In this document: one piece after another, positions 47,302-59,263 of the stretch
Layout of the letters: every line of letters begins with the position of its first letter
Position numbering within the stretch: position 1 is the stretch's first letter
Assembly (NCBI GenBank): GCA_029204225.1
Contig: CM055104.1
Span: 49,210,508 to 49,274,507 of the forward strand
Reading direction: 5' to 3'
Origin: Diphasiastrum complanatum
Taxonomy: Eukaryota; Streptophyta; Lycopodiopsida; Lycopodiales; Lycopodiaceae
DNA: 64,000 nt
Notes under the pieces: model-generated
Databases searched by the model: none
The model's input: only the letters and a program-made list of their open reading frames with translations
What the model was told of the DNA's origin: nothing
Program-made: the position numbers and the translations under genes

Positions 47302-47780
47302 GTCTACTCTTAAAAATCCTATATGATCATAGAAACATGTCTATTAAAAAAATTAAATTTGGAGATCTATAGAGATAGATACATGCATTCAAAGTTACCC
47401 TTTTAAGTGCTGATACAAATCACCAAAATTAGAAATATCATATATGAGTGTATAATACCATGATTTTAACAATATTTTTTTGGTTTGTCTACTTTAAAAA
47501 GTATTATATGACCATAGAAATATGTCTTTCAATTTTGTTCAATTTGGAGTTATGTAGAAATAGATATGTGCATCTAAAGTTACCCATGTCAAGTGTTGAA
47601 AAGTATTGAAATTTATTGAAAGGTGCTAGAAAGTTTTAGCTTTTTTGGAGGTACTTTTCACAACCCTTTCTTTGGCTATCTACTTCCAAAAATACTTTAT
47701 GTCCATAGAAATATGTTTATAAAAAAAATTAAATTTGGAGTTCTATAGAGATATATATGTGCACCTAAAGTGTTGAAAAG
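47302..47780 (+). repeat. three diverged ~190-bp tandem units
   Basis: Units start near 47,302, 47,487 and 47,687 with (G/A)TCTACTT-AAAA, and each contains CCATAGAAATATGTCT, AATTTGGAGTT and ATAGAGATAGATATGTGCA-like text. The length is in the range of plant satellite monomers, but only three copies are present. Confidence 0.85.
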
Positions 47781-48087
47781 TGCTGAAAATTGAAGTTTTT
47801 TGGGGGCAAATTGCCATCAATTTAAGTCTTCCAATAACACAATGAAGAGTCAAGTCTAGTACCAAATACAATTAAAAGATTAAAATTTCAATCTTTTGAT
47901 GGCATGTTATGTCTCGTCAAGTGACCAAGGGTTTTGTGCGCACATGCACAAAAATGTGCTGAGAACAACTCTAGTATTAGCATACCATGTATTGAATTAA
48001 ATGAAAAACTGAACCAATGTTTTGAGAAGCTCAAAAATATGGTTGTTGCAAAATCTGTTTTATGGATTACGGATCCAGATTTACCTT
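47781..48087. other. non-coding stretch
   Basis: A 62-codon frame (IPCIELNEKLNQCFEKLKNM) looks protein-like but is unassigned; it ends at the LTR start at 48,088. Confidence 0.35.
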
Positions 48088-48860
48088 TGTTGGAGGGTTT
48101 GCGGATATCGAGGCAACCCTAACCCTAGTTAATAAGTGAGAGGGATTTTGCACCCTACGTGTGTAAGTCCAACCCGATGATCACATAGTTATTTGAATAG
48201 AAAGTTAATAAAAGGACTTTAGACCTTTTTGCGGGGATTCTAATGTCGTAGGGCCCAAAAGTCAAGTTAGTGAATAAAATAGGGGTTCCCACCAAAAATT
48301 CAATTTCAAATTGGGTCCTCCAATTATTGAATGGGTTCCCATTCTTTTTCAAATTTGAATAGTTAGAGAGGTAGAAATTGGCCCATAGGAATCGAGGCCA
48401 AGACCCTCCAATCCACTATATAAGTGGTAGTTTCGAATCATTGTGCATGTTCTCTTTTCATTTCAATACAAGCAGGTTGGCTCTCTTATGGAATGGATCG
48501 GGAATGTCCTTGATCTCTATGTCTCTTCCTCCATCTCTCATGCTTTCTTTGTATTTGCTACAGTGTTGGATTTGATGTTTATTGGGATTGAATGTTCTTA
48601 TGCTTTTTGTCAGAGATAAGAGAAGAGAGAAGGGCGAGTTTCTATCTTTGTGGATTAGGGTTAATGGATGTAGTATTAATGCTTAATGTTAATGGATGTA
48701 GTGTTAATGGATCTTAGTGTTAGTGTATATGTTAGAAATCAATGATAAACTTCATTGTTACTATTTACGATGTGTTTTATTATTGACAGCTATTACCAAC
48801 TGTAATTAGCCGTAGGCTAGTCTATTAGTCTACTCCTAGGTTTTTCTCTCTCTATCAGGG
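48088..48860 (+). mobile_element. LTR, TGTTGGAGGGTTTGCGG family
   Basis: Begins TGTTGGAGGGTTTGCGGATA; its first 140 bp recur at 24,682. A TATATAAG box lies near 48,416 and T-rich text follows. A decayed primer-binding site (CGGTATGAGAAC, about 48,890) may mark its 3' side. If so it could be the 5' LTR of the copia relic downstream, but the gag start is missing. Confidence 0.55.
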
Positions 48861-49190
48861 TTCATAGTTTATTTGTACATTTTACATTCGGTATGAGAAC
48901 AATGTGATAGTGTTGAAGTGGAAAATCTAGAATATTCCCTCTGAAAATTTTTATATTCTCTCTACTTTTCATCTTTATTCGTACTATTATCGGATCAATG
49001 CGCGCAAGCTGAAGAAAATCCCGAGCGGTCATACACCCCCGCACCCCCATATCGCATATCCATAATAATATCGGATCAACACGCGCGAGCCCAAGAAGAT
49101 CTCGAGAGGTCATACACCCGCGCGCTGAACCAATATCAGGTGTACAACCAAGGTTGTACGGTGTTGTAGTGCGGTAAATTTGGAGATAAG

Positions 49191-51375
49191 TTGTGTGCTC
49201 AGACTGAGCCATTCCTGCAATCCGGCAATGTATCAGATACACATATTGGACACATAGCTGAAGCTGAAACATCAAGAGATGTTTGGGACATCTTGAACTC
49301 ACTATATGACGTGAGGGACGTAACTACTAAGTTACATCTACGAAGGAAATTATTCACATTCAAGATGTCTGTTGGTGATTCACTTAAGGGTCACATTAAC
49401 CAGTTTAAAAATCTCTTGCAACAGATGGCCGTTGTCGGATCAGTCATAGACGATCAAGACGTAATCATGACATTTCTTTCAAGTTTGCCCTCTACATATG
49501 AGAACTGGGTGATGATCATATCGACACACTCAGACTTAACTCTTACTAGAGTTATCACTATGTTGCTGCAAGAAGACAATAGAAGAAGTCAAGACACATC
49601 GTCTGCTTCCTCCTCTCAGACTCTATATGTCAACAAAGGCTCTAAGTGACAGAAGCAGAAAGGCTCCAAGAAGGCTGCAACGAATCAGAAGCGGACTCAA
49701 AGTCAAGAACAATCATCAAATCCACAGTCGAAGAAGAAGATGTTTTGCAGGTATTGTAAGCGCAATAACCATGAGATCAAGGATTGCCGAATTCTCCAAG
49801 CAAAGAACGTAACAAAGCAACCTGATCAACAAGCAAACACAGTCTCATCATCTCCCCAGGTCGAAGTGGATGAAGACACATTTATAGTCAAAGATCAAAG
49901 CGCATTTTTGGATGATTCATAGTTTTCAGATTCTGGAGCAACTCAACATATGACCAATCAATGTGAGATCTTCAACTCCTACACGCCTTACAACACGAAG
50001 AAATTTGTTCATCTTGGTGACAATAGTACTCACACTATTGAAGGTAAAAGTACTGTAAGATTGCGATTCCAGCATGATCAATTCAAATTACTATCAAAAG
50101 TCTTATATGTTCCTAAACTCTCTACAAATCTGTTATCAGTAAGTAAAATTATATATTTAGGTCATAAGGTAGAATTCAAATCTGATCAATGCAAAATTAT
50201 TGATAGGAGTAATAAGATCCTTGCACTCGGCAAGAGGCAGGGTTACTTATATAAATTGGCACACTGTTATTCAGAGTCTAGTCAAGCGTTGAAAACCTCT
50301 GTTCTAGTCAATAAAGCATTACTATGTCATCATCGCTTAGGACATGTGAATCATGCATCTATTTTGAACATGTCCAAACAATCAATGGTTCTTGATCTCG
50401 ACTATCCTTCTGGTAAGGTCGATCTCTCTGTCTGTCATAGCTGCATTTTTGGAAAGCATGCTAGGATTTCTTTTAAATCAAACCATATGCATGCAACAAA
50501 AGGTCTACTAGATGTTGTTCACACAGATATGTGGACCTATGCAAACTCCTTCATTGTTAAATGCAAAGTATTTCATTATCTTTATTGACGAGTTTTCCAG
50601 AAGAATAGTTGTTTATTTTATTAAACAGAAGTCAGAGGCTTTCATCAAATTCAGACAATTCAAAGAGCATGCTAAGAATCAAACTGGCAAACGAATCAAA
50701 GCGCTGAGGTCAGATAACGGGGGAGAATACATCTCCAACAAATTTAAAGAGTACTGCCTCAACAACGACATTGAGCAACAATATATCACCTCCTATTCAC
50801 CTCAGTCAAATGGTCTTGCTGAGAGAAAGAACAGAACCTTAGTCGAATCAGCAAAGTGCATGTTATCACATGCGACACTTCTGAAGTCCTTCTAGGCTGA
50901 AGCTGTTTCAACAACAACCTATATTCAGAACAAATGTCCTACTAAAGGCCTCTCAGACAAAATACCATTCGAAGTTTGGACAGGTACCAAACCTTCTTGA
51001 TCAAACTTACGAGTTTTTGGATGTACTGCATTCGCGCAGATACCTTGTGATCTCAGGAAGAAGCTCGACTTCCAGAGTATTAAATGTGTTTTCATCAGCT
51101 ACACTACTTCAGATCAAGCCTACAAGTTGTTCAATCTCATCGAGTCGAAGATATTCACTTGCCGGGATGCCATCTTCATCGAAGATCAGTTTCAAGACCT
51201 CAAAGGAAAGGGTAGTTCCCATGTAGCCGGCCTGTCAGATTCTCCTGACGCTTTGAACTTTCCAGTTCCGTAGGTGACTATTCCCATTGAAGGTCCAAGC
51301 TCTTCTACTTTCGATGAACAACGAATCAATGACGGGTCAGAAGATGATGATGTTGTGGTTCATCAACTTACCATA
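49191..51375 (+). pseudogene. copia gag-protease-integrase, best-preserved relic
   Basis: Gag from TSRDVWDILNSLYDVRDVTT through PSTYENWVMIISTHSDLTLT, with one stop at SK-TGA, then knuckle CRYCKRNNHEIKDC. A TAG stands at the conserved Trp before SDSGATQHMT (protease). LYVPKLSTNLLSVSKI, the pre-integrase HHRLGHVNHASILN and CHSCIFGKH follow. After a frame change at about 50,520 comes the integrase core: FIIFIDEFSRR, LRSDNGGEYIS and YSPQSNGLAERKNRTLVESA, so its catalytic residues are kept. A second TAG replaces Trp in KSF-W-AEAV (50,893). The tail IPFEVWTGTKP, KLDFQSIKCVFISYTTSDQA and DAIFIEDQFQDLKGKG follow. RT and RNase H are gone; LTR sequence starts at 51,376. Gag resembles the 16.4-kb element, pol the 11.9-kb fragments. 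Confidence 0.92.
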
Positions 51376-52290
51376 GTGTCGCTTTTGTCTCTCACTTCGG
51401 TTTTTCGCTTTTTGCGAAGTTGTCGCCTGTTAGGAATCTCGTGTAAAAATGTAGTGTCGCTTTTTGCATTTTTTGCCTGTCAGAATTTGTGAGCAAATAT
51501 GCAGTCGCATTTTTCACTTGACAGAATGTCACATTCTTCGCTTTCTCCAAAGTGTCTCAAAATGCTAAGGACGTAACTCTGGCAAAGTGTAGGGCAATCC
51601 TAAATCAGTTTTTAAGGCACTATCGCATTTATCACAAAATTCTGACACTGTTGTTTTTGTGGCAATGTCGCTTGTGGCTTTTTTAGTTCATTTCTGCAAA
51701 ACTACAATTTTGGACATTTATGCAGACAGAACGTTTACGGCCAATTTCATCGCTTATCAGCAATCAATGACAAGGAACCGGATGCCAGCCAACTAGCAAT
51801 CGTAATTGACGACCTAATGTTTTAGTATAAATAGTTGTTCATATTCATATAGTTTAAAAAAGAAGCAAGAAAGTTAGCAAGTATTGCAAGTTAGCTCTCT
51901 ATCAGGCTTGAACTCTCTTGAGCATTCTAGCTCAGTCTTTAGAGTGATATTTTAGAGTTGCTATTGCGCTATTGCTTATCAACATAGCTGCTTATTATCA
52001 GACTTATCTTCAGTTACTCAGAGACAGCTTTGAGTGCGCGGTTTCTATCCGCTATTGTTTTGCGCTCATTAGCATCTGATTTTGGTTTTTTGAATCAATA
52101 CTATCCTTTATTGCGTTCAGTATATGTCAGAATGCATGCATCTCTATATTTCCTTTGTAATTGATAGTGTTTGGCTACGTAATAGCGATTTCAAAATTAG
52201 TTGCTAAAGATTGAACGTGATTCCATCAGTACTGCTTTGTTCAATTTTTTATAGGCGTAGTCATGCACTAGAAGTAGGAAGTTTCCGCTA
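51376..52290 (+). mobile_element. LTR with TCGC/TTTTCGC-rich U3
   Basis: Repeated TGTCGCTTTTT and TTCGCTTT motifs fill 51,376-51,560, a TATAAATAG box lies at about 51,829, and a gag-like coding region follows from about 52,300. It is therefore most likely the 5' LTR of the next element. No clear primer-binding site remains. Confidence 0.5.
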
Positions 52291-52299
52291 CGATTATCT

Positions 52300-54160
52300 A
52301 ACCTATTTCCGACAAAGGAGCTATGGGAGATCGTGACAGGTGAAGAGACAAGGCCAGTGATTTAAGAAGATCAGCGAGCATTTGATAGGGAAAAACAGAA
52401 AGCACAGAATGCCATCAACTTATCAGTTAGTGATGCAAATGTACCCTACATTTCAGATTCAGAAGGGCCAAAAGAAGCGTGGGATACATTAAAGGCATTG
52501 TTTGAAATGACAAACACATCTCGAATATTATTTTCGAAGGCGAAGTTGCATACCATTTGCGGATGGATGATGGTGCAACTATTGTCGATCACCTATTGAA
52601 GATCAAGAGATTCATGACCAATTAGCAGTAGTTGGAGAGTGATTATAGGATCGTGAGATCATGCAGTTGACATTGAATAGTCTGAGTGAGTCACATCAGA
52701 TGTTTGTGACGAGTAAAGCCACAAGAGAGAACCTTCCAACCTATGAAGAACTAGGTGGATTGCTTTTGTAGGAAGAGCAATGTCAGGAGAACTTGAATCA
52801 TCGTAATAGGGGCTATGATCAAGCACTTGCAGTTAGAGGACGAAATGGAAGATTTGGTCGTGGAAGGTATCAATCGAGAGGAGGAAACTCAAGCTGGGTA
52901 TCATTTCAACAATTTCATGAGCAAGTCAATGATAGTCCAAATTGAGACAATTGGAATCAAGGCCGAGGTCAAGGACGCGACTATTCTAGGCAAAATAAAC
53001 CTAGAAATTGTAGATACTACAACATCTGGCCATTGGGAGCATGAATGCTTCAAGAAACAAAAGGAGAGCGGGCAATTTTGCTGATCAACATCAATTTGAT
53101 GATGATCATTATGAAGACAACCATGCTGATCAACATCAATACGATGATGATCAATATGAAGATGATACAGGTGAGAGCTCAAACTTGTTCATTACAACAT
53201 TAATGACAAGTGATGAAGCCAAGGATATCTGATACATCGATCGTGGAGCATCCAAGCACATGACTTCAAGGAAGGAGTGATTTTTGGAATTCAAGGAAAT
53301 CCACAATGGAGATGAAGTTGGACAAGCTGATGGCCAATTGTTACCTGTTAAAGGATTTGGAGTGGTGTCAGTGAAATTAGCAAGTGGCATGATCAAGCAG
53401 ATAAGCAATGTGCAATATGTACCTGGCTTAGCTAACAATCTACTATCCGTTGGGACAATGGTTGTGATCAATTGTCTTGTCAAAGACATCAAGAATCACT
53501 ACAAAGTGATTGCTACATAAACTAGAGTCAACGAGAATCGACTCTACGAATGCAAGATCTTTTGCTCAAGCTATGGTAAGCATTGTTGATAGTCGAAGTG
53601 ATCTTTGGCATCAATGACTTGGTCATATTAGTGTTCAAAGTTTACAGATTCTCAAAAGATGTAATCTAGTTATTGGATTGCCTGATATTTCTTTTGAAAG
53701 AAAAATCTATGAAGGTTGCATTTTGGAAAAACAACACAGAGAGAGGTTTCCCAAAAGTGGAGCAAGGAGAGCCAATGGCATCCTAGATCTTCTACATTTG
53801 ACGAGATGGGTTGAGGTGAACAATCTGAAGTAATCACTGAATCTTTTGATGAGGGAGCGAAAATACAAGTCAAGAAGGAAGTGGATTTTGATGTGGAAGA
53901 TCAAATAGAAAAAGGCAAGCCTGATGCTGAAGTTCCCAAGAGAGTACCTAAATGGTACTTATCAGTCACAAATGATGCAAAGAAGACATGTACTCCCGAA
54001 TCTAGTGAGTAGGAAGAGCTTAGAAGATCAAGTAGAAATCGAAAACCTCCTGCAAGATTAGAGACGAATCTAGCACTAATGGGTTCTGTGCTCAAGGCTC
54101 AATAACCAAAAACTTTTGATAAAGCATAGGAGCACGAGGAGTGGCATGAAGCTATGGAAA
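52300..54160 (+). pseudogene. copia gag-protease-linker relic lacking integrase
   Basis: Gag: KELWEIVTGEETRPVI, then EDQRAFDREKQKAQNAINLS and AWDTLKALFEMTNTSRILFS; an Arg/Gly-rich tail (GRNGRFGRGRYQSRGG) and GHWEHECFKKQ from a knuckle. Protease: a TGA replaces the Trp before YIDRGASKHMTS, and Ser of DSG is Arg; QYVPGLANNLLSVG follows. Pre-integrase: SDLWHQ, LGHISVQSLQILKRC and EKQHRERFPKS. The integrase core is deleted and the text jumps to the linker with LRRSSRNRKPPARLETNLAL and EHEEWHEAMEI, the beginning of RT. It ends at 54,160 against a LINE. Confidence 0.88.
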
Positions 54161-54164
54161 TATA

Positions 54165-55013
54165 AATTTCTCCATCTATCCAAGGAATGCCTATATTTTA
54201 CACAACCCTCTGCCATCGAGCATGCATAGAAACATCAAAGCCCATGGGAATACCCAAGAATTTGAAAATAGCTCCCACTTGTAACCTTGTGCATTTTCTT
54301 TGCTGAATTAAAGCTGGGGTCTCCCCTGTACTAACTCTGAAGGCTGTTTTTATGTGATTAACCCTCTCCCCTGAGGCTAAGCAAAACAAATCCAGACACC
54401 TGAAAGTCTCCTCCACTGAGCTCTCATCATTCCTAGTGATAATGTTCAGGTCATCGACAAAGGCCTGATGGCAAAGAGTGTGGCCCTATGAAATCTTGAT
54501 GGGTTGGATTCACCCTTCCTCAATCATGGATTTGATTAGGTAGCCCAAGGCTTCTGATGCAAGCACAAACAAGTAGGGACCAAGAGGGCATCCCTAGCAA
54601 ATTGACCTTTCAAACTCAAAGGCGTCCGTTAGTCTACCATTTCATATAACTCTAGCAGAAGACTCCTTTAACAACACAAGAATGAACTTGATGAAGTTGG
54701 CCCCAAACCCCAAACTCTTTAGCACTTCCGTAATGAAGCCCCACTCCAGCTTGTCATATGCCTTATCTAGGTCAGCCTTGAGGAAGATGAAGTACTGCCC
54801 TATTCATTCTGCATGGTTCATCCCTTCCCACATGGATATAATGACTTCCTGAATATGTCTCACATTCACAAAACCTTTTTGTTCCCTTTTGTGGATCAGC
54901 TTAATGATACCTTGGTTCATCTTCTTTTTGACCCATAAGCCCCTTAAAGTAGTCGAGAATGAATTCCTCGTTATCTTTAGCATCCTTGGTTGGCTGCTCC
55001 ATCTCCTTGCCAA
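54165..55013 (-). pseudogene. LINE reverse transcriptase fragment
   Basis: Minus-strand reading gives IKLIHKREQKGFVNVRHIQE, then FLKADLDKAYDKLEWGFITE, VLKSLGFGANFIKFILVLLK, NGRLTDAFEFERSI, GCPLGPYLFVLASEALGYLI, the catalytic box HQAFVDDLNIITRN and KFLGIPMGFD. These are the blocks of an L1-type RT; most plant elements have ADD where this copy has VDD. About four stops disrupt it. The part after the RT fingers is missing and no 3' poly(A) tail is obvious at 54,165. Confidence 0.9.
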
Positions 55014-55035
55014 GGGGGGGGGGGGGGGGGGGGGG
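55014..55035 (+). repeat. 22-bp poly(G) run
   Basis: A pure G tract inside the LINE, reading as Pro codons on the minus strand. Such runs can form quadruplexes and are hard to sequence, so the length is uncertain. Confidence 0.9.
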
Positions 55036-55159
55036 AACAAACCTTGCCTACCTTTGGGGTCACTTTGTGGGTCTTTATGGCATGAAATGGCATGCCTCAT
55101 TGAGTCTTCCTCCACCATAGTAGCTTCATATTCTCCCTCCAGTGCTGGTCTATTTGATT

Positions 55160-55300
55160 GCCTTCTTGGTTCCATAATACTTCTAGGTCCTCTCAGGCGC
55201 CCCGAGTCTATTGTAAACAGTAAAGCCTTCTTGGTTCCATAATACTTCTACGTCCTCTTAGGCACCCCGAGTCTATTGTAAACAATAAAGCCTTCTTCGT
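55160..55300 (-). repeat. 65-bp tandem duplication in the LINE
   Basis: Units at 55,160-55,224 and 55,225-55,289 start GCCTTCTTGGTTCC and differ at about four positions; a partial third start follows at 55,290. It sits where the endonuclease domain should be. Confidence 0.88.
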
Positions 55301-56930
55301 TCTCCAAAGGCCATGTCTCCTTATCATGCTTTTCCTCTTGTTCAATGAAAAGGCCCTCATGCTTAGCAGAAAGGTTCTCCAAAATATGAATTTTCCGTTC
55401 CCTACAACCTCTCTCACCTCCTTGGGCTTGGTGTTTGCCATATATGTGCTCTTACCTTTGTAGACCATAAAACCTTCATCATCTAGACCTTGGCTTTTTT
55501 CTCTCCATGTTCCTCTTAGGCCTAGATCAATTTTGGATTGGCTATTCACCTTGCTCGAGAAATCCTTGATTGAATGACCCCTTTGTCTACAGTAGAAGCA
55601 TGCATCGGGAAGGGATTTGTACACCACCTTGATGTTGGAAACATAGGAACTGCCCACTACCTTAATATGCCTTCGTAAATCCTTGTTGAGGTCAACTTCG
55701 ACCAGCACTTGAGGAAACCATCTTGGATTAAAGCCATTAAACCATCTTCCTTTCTATGCCCTAACTATTTGCCAATGGGTGAAATTAGGTGATTGATATG
55801 ATCTCTTAAGTGACATGGAACATCCATTAATTCAACCCAAACAGGCACAAGAGTTGGCCTCTTCTTTTCTGGATTTAATTCAGGATCATACGCATAAGGA
55901 ATGATAGGGGAAGCTCTATAGAGCCAAGGTCCCTCAACCAGGGCTCTCTTGGTACTCTCCTCATCAACAAACAAGAAGCAAAAATAATTTTTAGGTAGAA
56001 ACTGTACCCCATTCAACATGATTCCTTGTTTGGTCCATTGGGTGAGAATCCATCGTCTAAGATCCTCCATCGAGGGTCTGGGCCCTATGCACATGCCAAT
56101 AAGAGCTCTTTTCTTGAACTTCTCTAGGGCTGCCTTTTCCACATCATGAGGGAGGGTTATTGTGACTTCCATGGTGGAGCTCTTTGGTCGCCCATCTTTG
56201 GATTTGGTATCTTGTTTCTTTGGTGTGAACCCAGGAGGGAAGATGTCATCAGCCTGGTTCTCAGCCATTTTCCCTTGCTCTTTGGGCCTTTGTTCTGGCT
56301 GAGCGTCCAGCATTTCTTCCCTCCCTCCATCATGAGAATCAGGTCTCAAGTCTCCAAAGGTGCCTTTTTCCTCCCTATCCTGGCCAAGATCAACTACTAC
56401 ATCAGCCCATTTGGATGTCCTCTTCATGCCCTCTCCCATGGAGGTGTTCTCTTGCATATTTGCTAAGGTTTTCCTTCTATCATGTTGTTCCTTCCATTTG
56501 TTGAACTCTTTACTGCAAACCTGGTTCACTTTGCTTCGAATATCTCCTACTGGTGAAGCTCTTTCCACTAGCTTGGAGCTAGCATCCTCAAGAGCTTGCA
56601 TACAATGATCTTTACATGTTGTTTTTCTTGAGCCATGGCTTTTCCACTTCCATTCACTTGAGAGTGTCTCCCATTATCAACCAAAGAGCCCTCTCTGTGC
56701 TGCCCCATACTAAGAGTAGGTTCAACCCCTTTTCCTTTGTTTGTCCCAATCGAAACGGCTGATTTTTGTGCCCATTCCTTGCTCAATCCTGGCTGGCTTG
56801 TTGATGTTGCACCACTGGGCTTCAAACCTCCTTTCTTGCTTGCAAAACAGCCTCATTCAAGGTCGGAAAATCAGCTTCCACCCTCTGGTAAATGGGTGCC
56901 TAACCTCCACTTGAAATGGCCTCCATAGTC
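55300..56930 (-). pseudogene. LINE ORF1 (DUF4283 type with CCHC knuckle)
   Basis: ORF1 of plant L1 elements binds element RNA. From right to left: MEAISSGG and VEADFPTLNEAVLQARKEV near 56,830-56,919, a frame change, then a 278-codon frame (55,765-56,601) with a Gln/Glu/Asp-rich linker, TLPHDVEKAALEKFKKR, NYFCFLFVDEESTKRALVEG, PWLYRASPIIPYAYDPELNP and PTLVPVWVELMDVPCHLRDH, the typical DUF4283 core. After another break, LVEVDLNKDLRRHIKVVG leads to a knuckle CFYCRQRGHSIKDF whose last Cys is Phe. An endonuclease between this and RT is missing. Confidence 0.87.
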
Positions 56931-57002
56931 CAATTTGTAATGTTCTTCATCACCCTCTCCATCTCCTTCTCCCTCCCATCTCCCGCCTTCTCTCATGAAA
57001 CG

Positions 57003-57005
<3 letters not shown>

Positions 57006-57060
<55 letters not shown>
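57006..57060 (+). repeat. (CT)n microsatellite, 55 bp
   Basis: Lies just upstream of LINE ORF1 on the minus strand (as GA), so it may be part of the element's 5' UTR. Confidence 0.97.
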
Positions 57061-57062
<2 letters not shown>

Positions 57063-59251
57063 AGTGGCTTTATTGTCACCCATTTAGGTCAAGGTAGTGC
57101 TCAAGAAAACAAACAGAGTCAAGGAATGGAACTTGCAAAATCTGTAAATAAACAGCCATCCAAAAAGTTTACAAGGATGTAGAACCGGCAATTTTTTTTT
57201 TAAATACTGGATCTCAGCTCCTTGATTTACTTTGCACATGCTAAAGCCACAGTTACTTTCTAGACACGGGAGATTATAAACATCATACATTTAAAAATAT
57301 AGGTTTTTTTTTTCAATGCCAAAAATTTCTTTACATGTAGGACCTTGCCACCTTGGCAATGGGCATTTAGCCTTGGGGCATGCCGCATTGGCCCTTGGTC
57401 CTTGAATATTTAGAATACCTTGACATAGGAGTAGCTTGTGGGCAGTGGACTCTGGCCCTGTAGGCTGTGAATCTGTGACTACCCCTGGGGCTAGGGCTCC
57501 TGAGGCCCTGCCTAGTATCCAGTGCCCACTATGACTAGTCCAATCCTCACAGCAAGCAGTTGAAGCCTGAAGCTGCAGCTTACTGCTTCACTCTGTCACA
57601 GTTGTAGGCTGCAACAGATTCCACACGGAAACTGATCTCCATTCATATGTTTGGTGAAGGCTGGCCGTTGAAGCATTGATCTGTTGGAGTCCAAAGTCTA
57701 GACTCCAGTTTCTGCACGCGTGCTTTTGATCCATCGCTCTTCAAGGCTCAAGCTCAGTTTTAGGGTGCATCCCCTGGATTGGTGAACTGGTTGTTCTGAT
57801 TCTTAGATAATATTCTTGCAACCTTGATACATCATTCATACAAGTAATAATCCGAGCATGGTTACTCCATTGCTATTCACGAATCCTTGTCTATCATGCA
57901 TTTTTAACCAGAACGGGAGCCCGGAGTAGAACTTTCTGTCACGAATCTCTTCAGCTTTGTTTTGCAGCAAATATTACTGAAGCTAGTGAGCAGGTGGCAG
58001 ATCCAGCACCTTTTGCAGTTTTACTTATCAGGTGGTAGGTGGCAGATCATAGTACCTTCCTCTTAGCATTCTAACTTCTCTGCAGATTGCAGCACCTTCG
58101 TCAGGTCTCTTAGCATTCCAACTTCTCTCCATCGCAGCCTACAGAGCTTGAGCCTGGCATGAACTCTATAGCATACAGGTCGCAGCAAGTGCCTTGTGAT
58201 TTTAAAGGAACTTGAGTCTTGAAATTGCAATTTTAAATTCTGGATTCTATACAAGCCACGTTCAATGTATGTTGAATGTTTTTGTCATTCTTTCAATACG
58301 TATTTTAGTAAAAGATTGCTCAATGCTTCAGCAATCAGTGACAACAGAATCTATTTATGCAGACTAACTTAATTCATTCTTGATATTTTTTGCTTTCTTA
58401 TAGGTTTTGTGGTACCTGGACTAGTGAGCTCCAGCCTGCTCCGGCTGGAGACTTGGTTATTTTAACTTAAATCTTCAGTATGTCATTGTGGTTTATCATC
58501 AGGTTGTATCATTAAACTCACAAACTGCAGCATGAATAGCATTGAGAACACACATATTGTGTATGAATGACTGTTAACAGCTTGTGAGTTTAATATGTAG
58601 ATGTATGTGTAATGCCCATATCCATTTTCTACAACAATGTGCAGTGTGCATTATTTGAGATTTGTTTTTCTAACAATATGAGTGGTACACTAGAGTCTCT
58701 TATGGTTTCAGTTTCTAGTTGAAGTTAGTATTTAATGTCTGGAGGATATTGGAAATCCCCTCGATGCATGTATTACGCCTATTGAATTCAAATCAGAGTG
58801 GCGAGTTGAATGACTCGGCTGGTTTTACTTGATTTTAACTTCGAAGTAGTTAAAATCGATAGGATCGATTACGTAGACAAACACAAAGTCTAATGACTGT
58901 TGGTTGCAAAAATAAGGAAGACATTTCAGACAAATCTGTAAGAGAGTAGTATTCAATAGAACAAGAAGGAAGAGTAGCATAACATGCACATTGACATCAT
59001 TTTGAACGCAATAGGACAATGAATTGATTTAGAACATAAAAGAATACAGGTCAAGTGAAATGATGAGCACAAGACAACCGCGTACTCAAAACTAACACTT
59101 GGTTTTGCAATTGCTACGACAATCAAAATTTGAAAAACCACTTACTTGGAAGTAAAATCCACCACCAAGAAAAAAAAAAAACAAAGAGCTACTACCAAAA
59201 AGTAGCAAAAACCAAAAAACTTCTCCACCTTTTGATTGATGCAAGCTTGGA
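57061..59251. other. non-coding stretch
   Basis: No gene is supported. The part 57,330-57,620 is GC-richer (GGGGCTAGGGCTCC) but not coding. A small direct duplication TCTTAGCATTCYAACTTCTCT occurs at about 58,061 and 58,108, and a CTCCAGCC/GGCTGGAG hairpin at about 58,428-58,449. Confidence 0.35.
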
Positions 59252-59263
59252 GCACTAATACCA
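59252..59263 (-). promoter_or_regulatory. decayed primer-binding site
   Basis: TGGTATTAGTGC followed by TCC on the minus strand differs from the initiator-tRNA site TGGTATCAGAGC by two bases. It hints at an old minus-strand LTR element whose LTR would lie to the right. No coding remnant supports it. Confidence 0.35.

Noticed and set aside
54889-55242. 117-codon + strand frame containing a Gly run
   Set aside because: It is the antisense of the LINE and its Gly run is the poly(G) tract.
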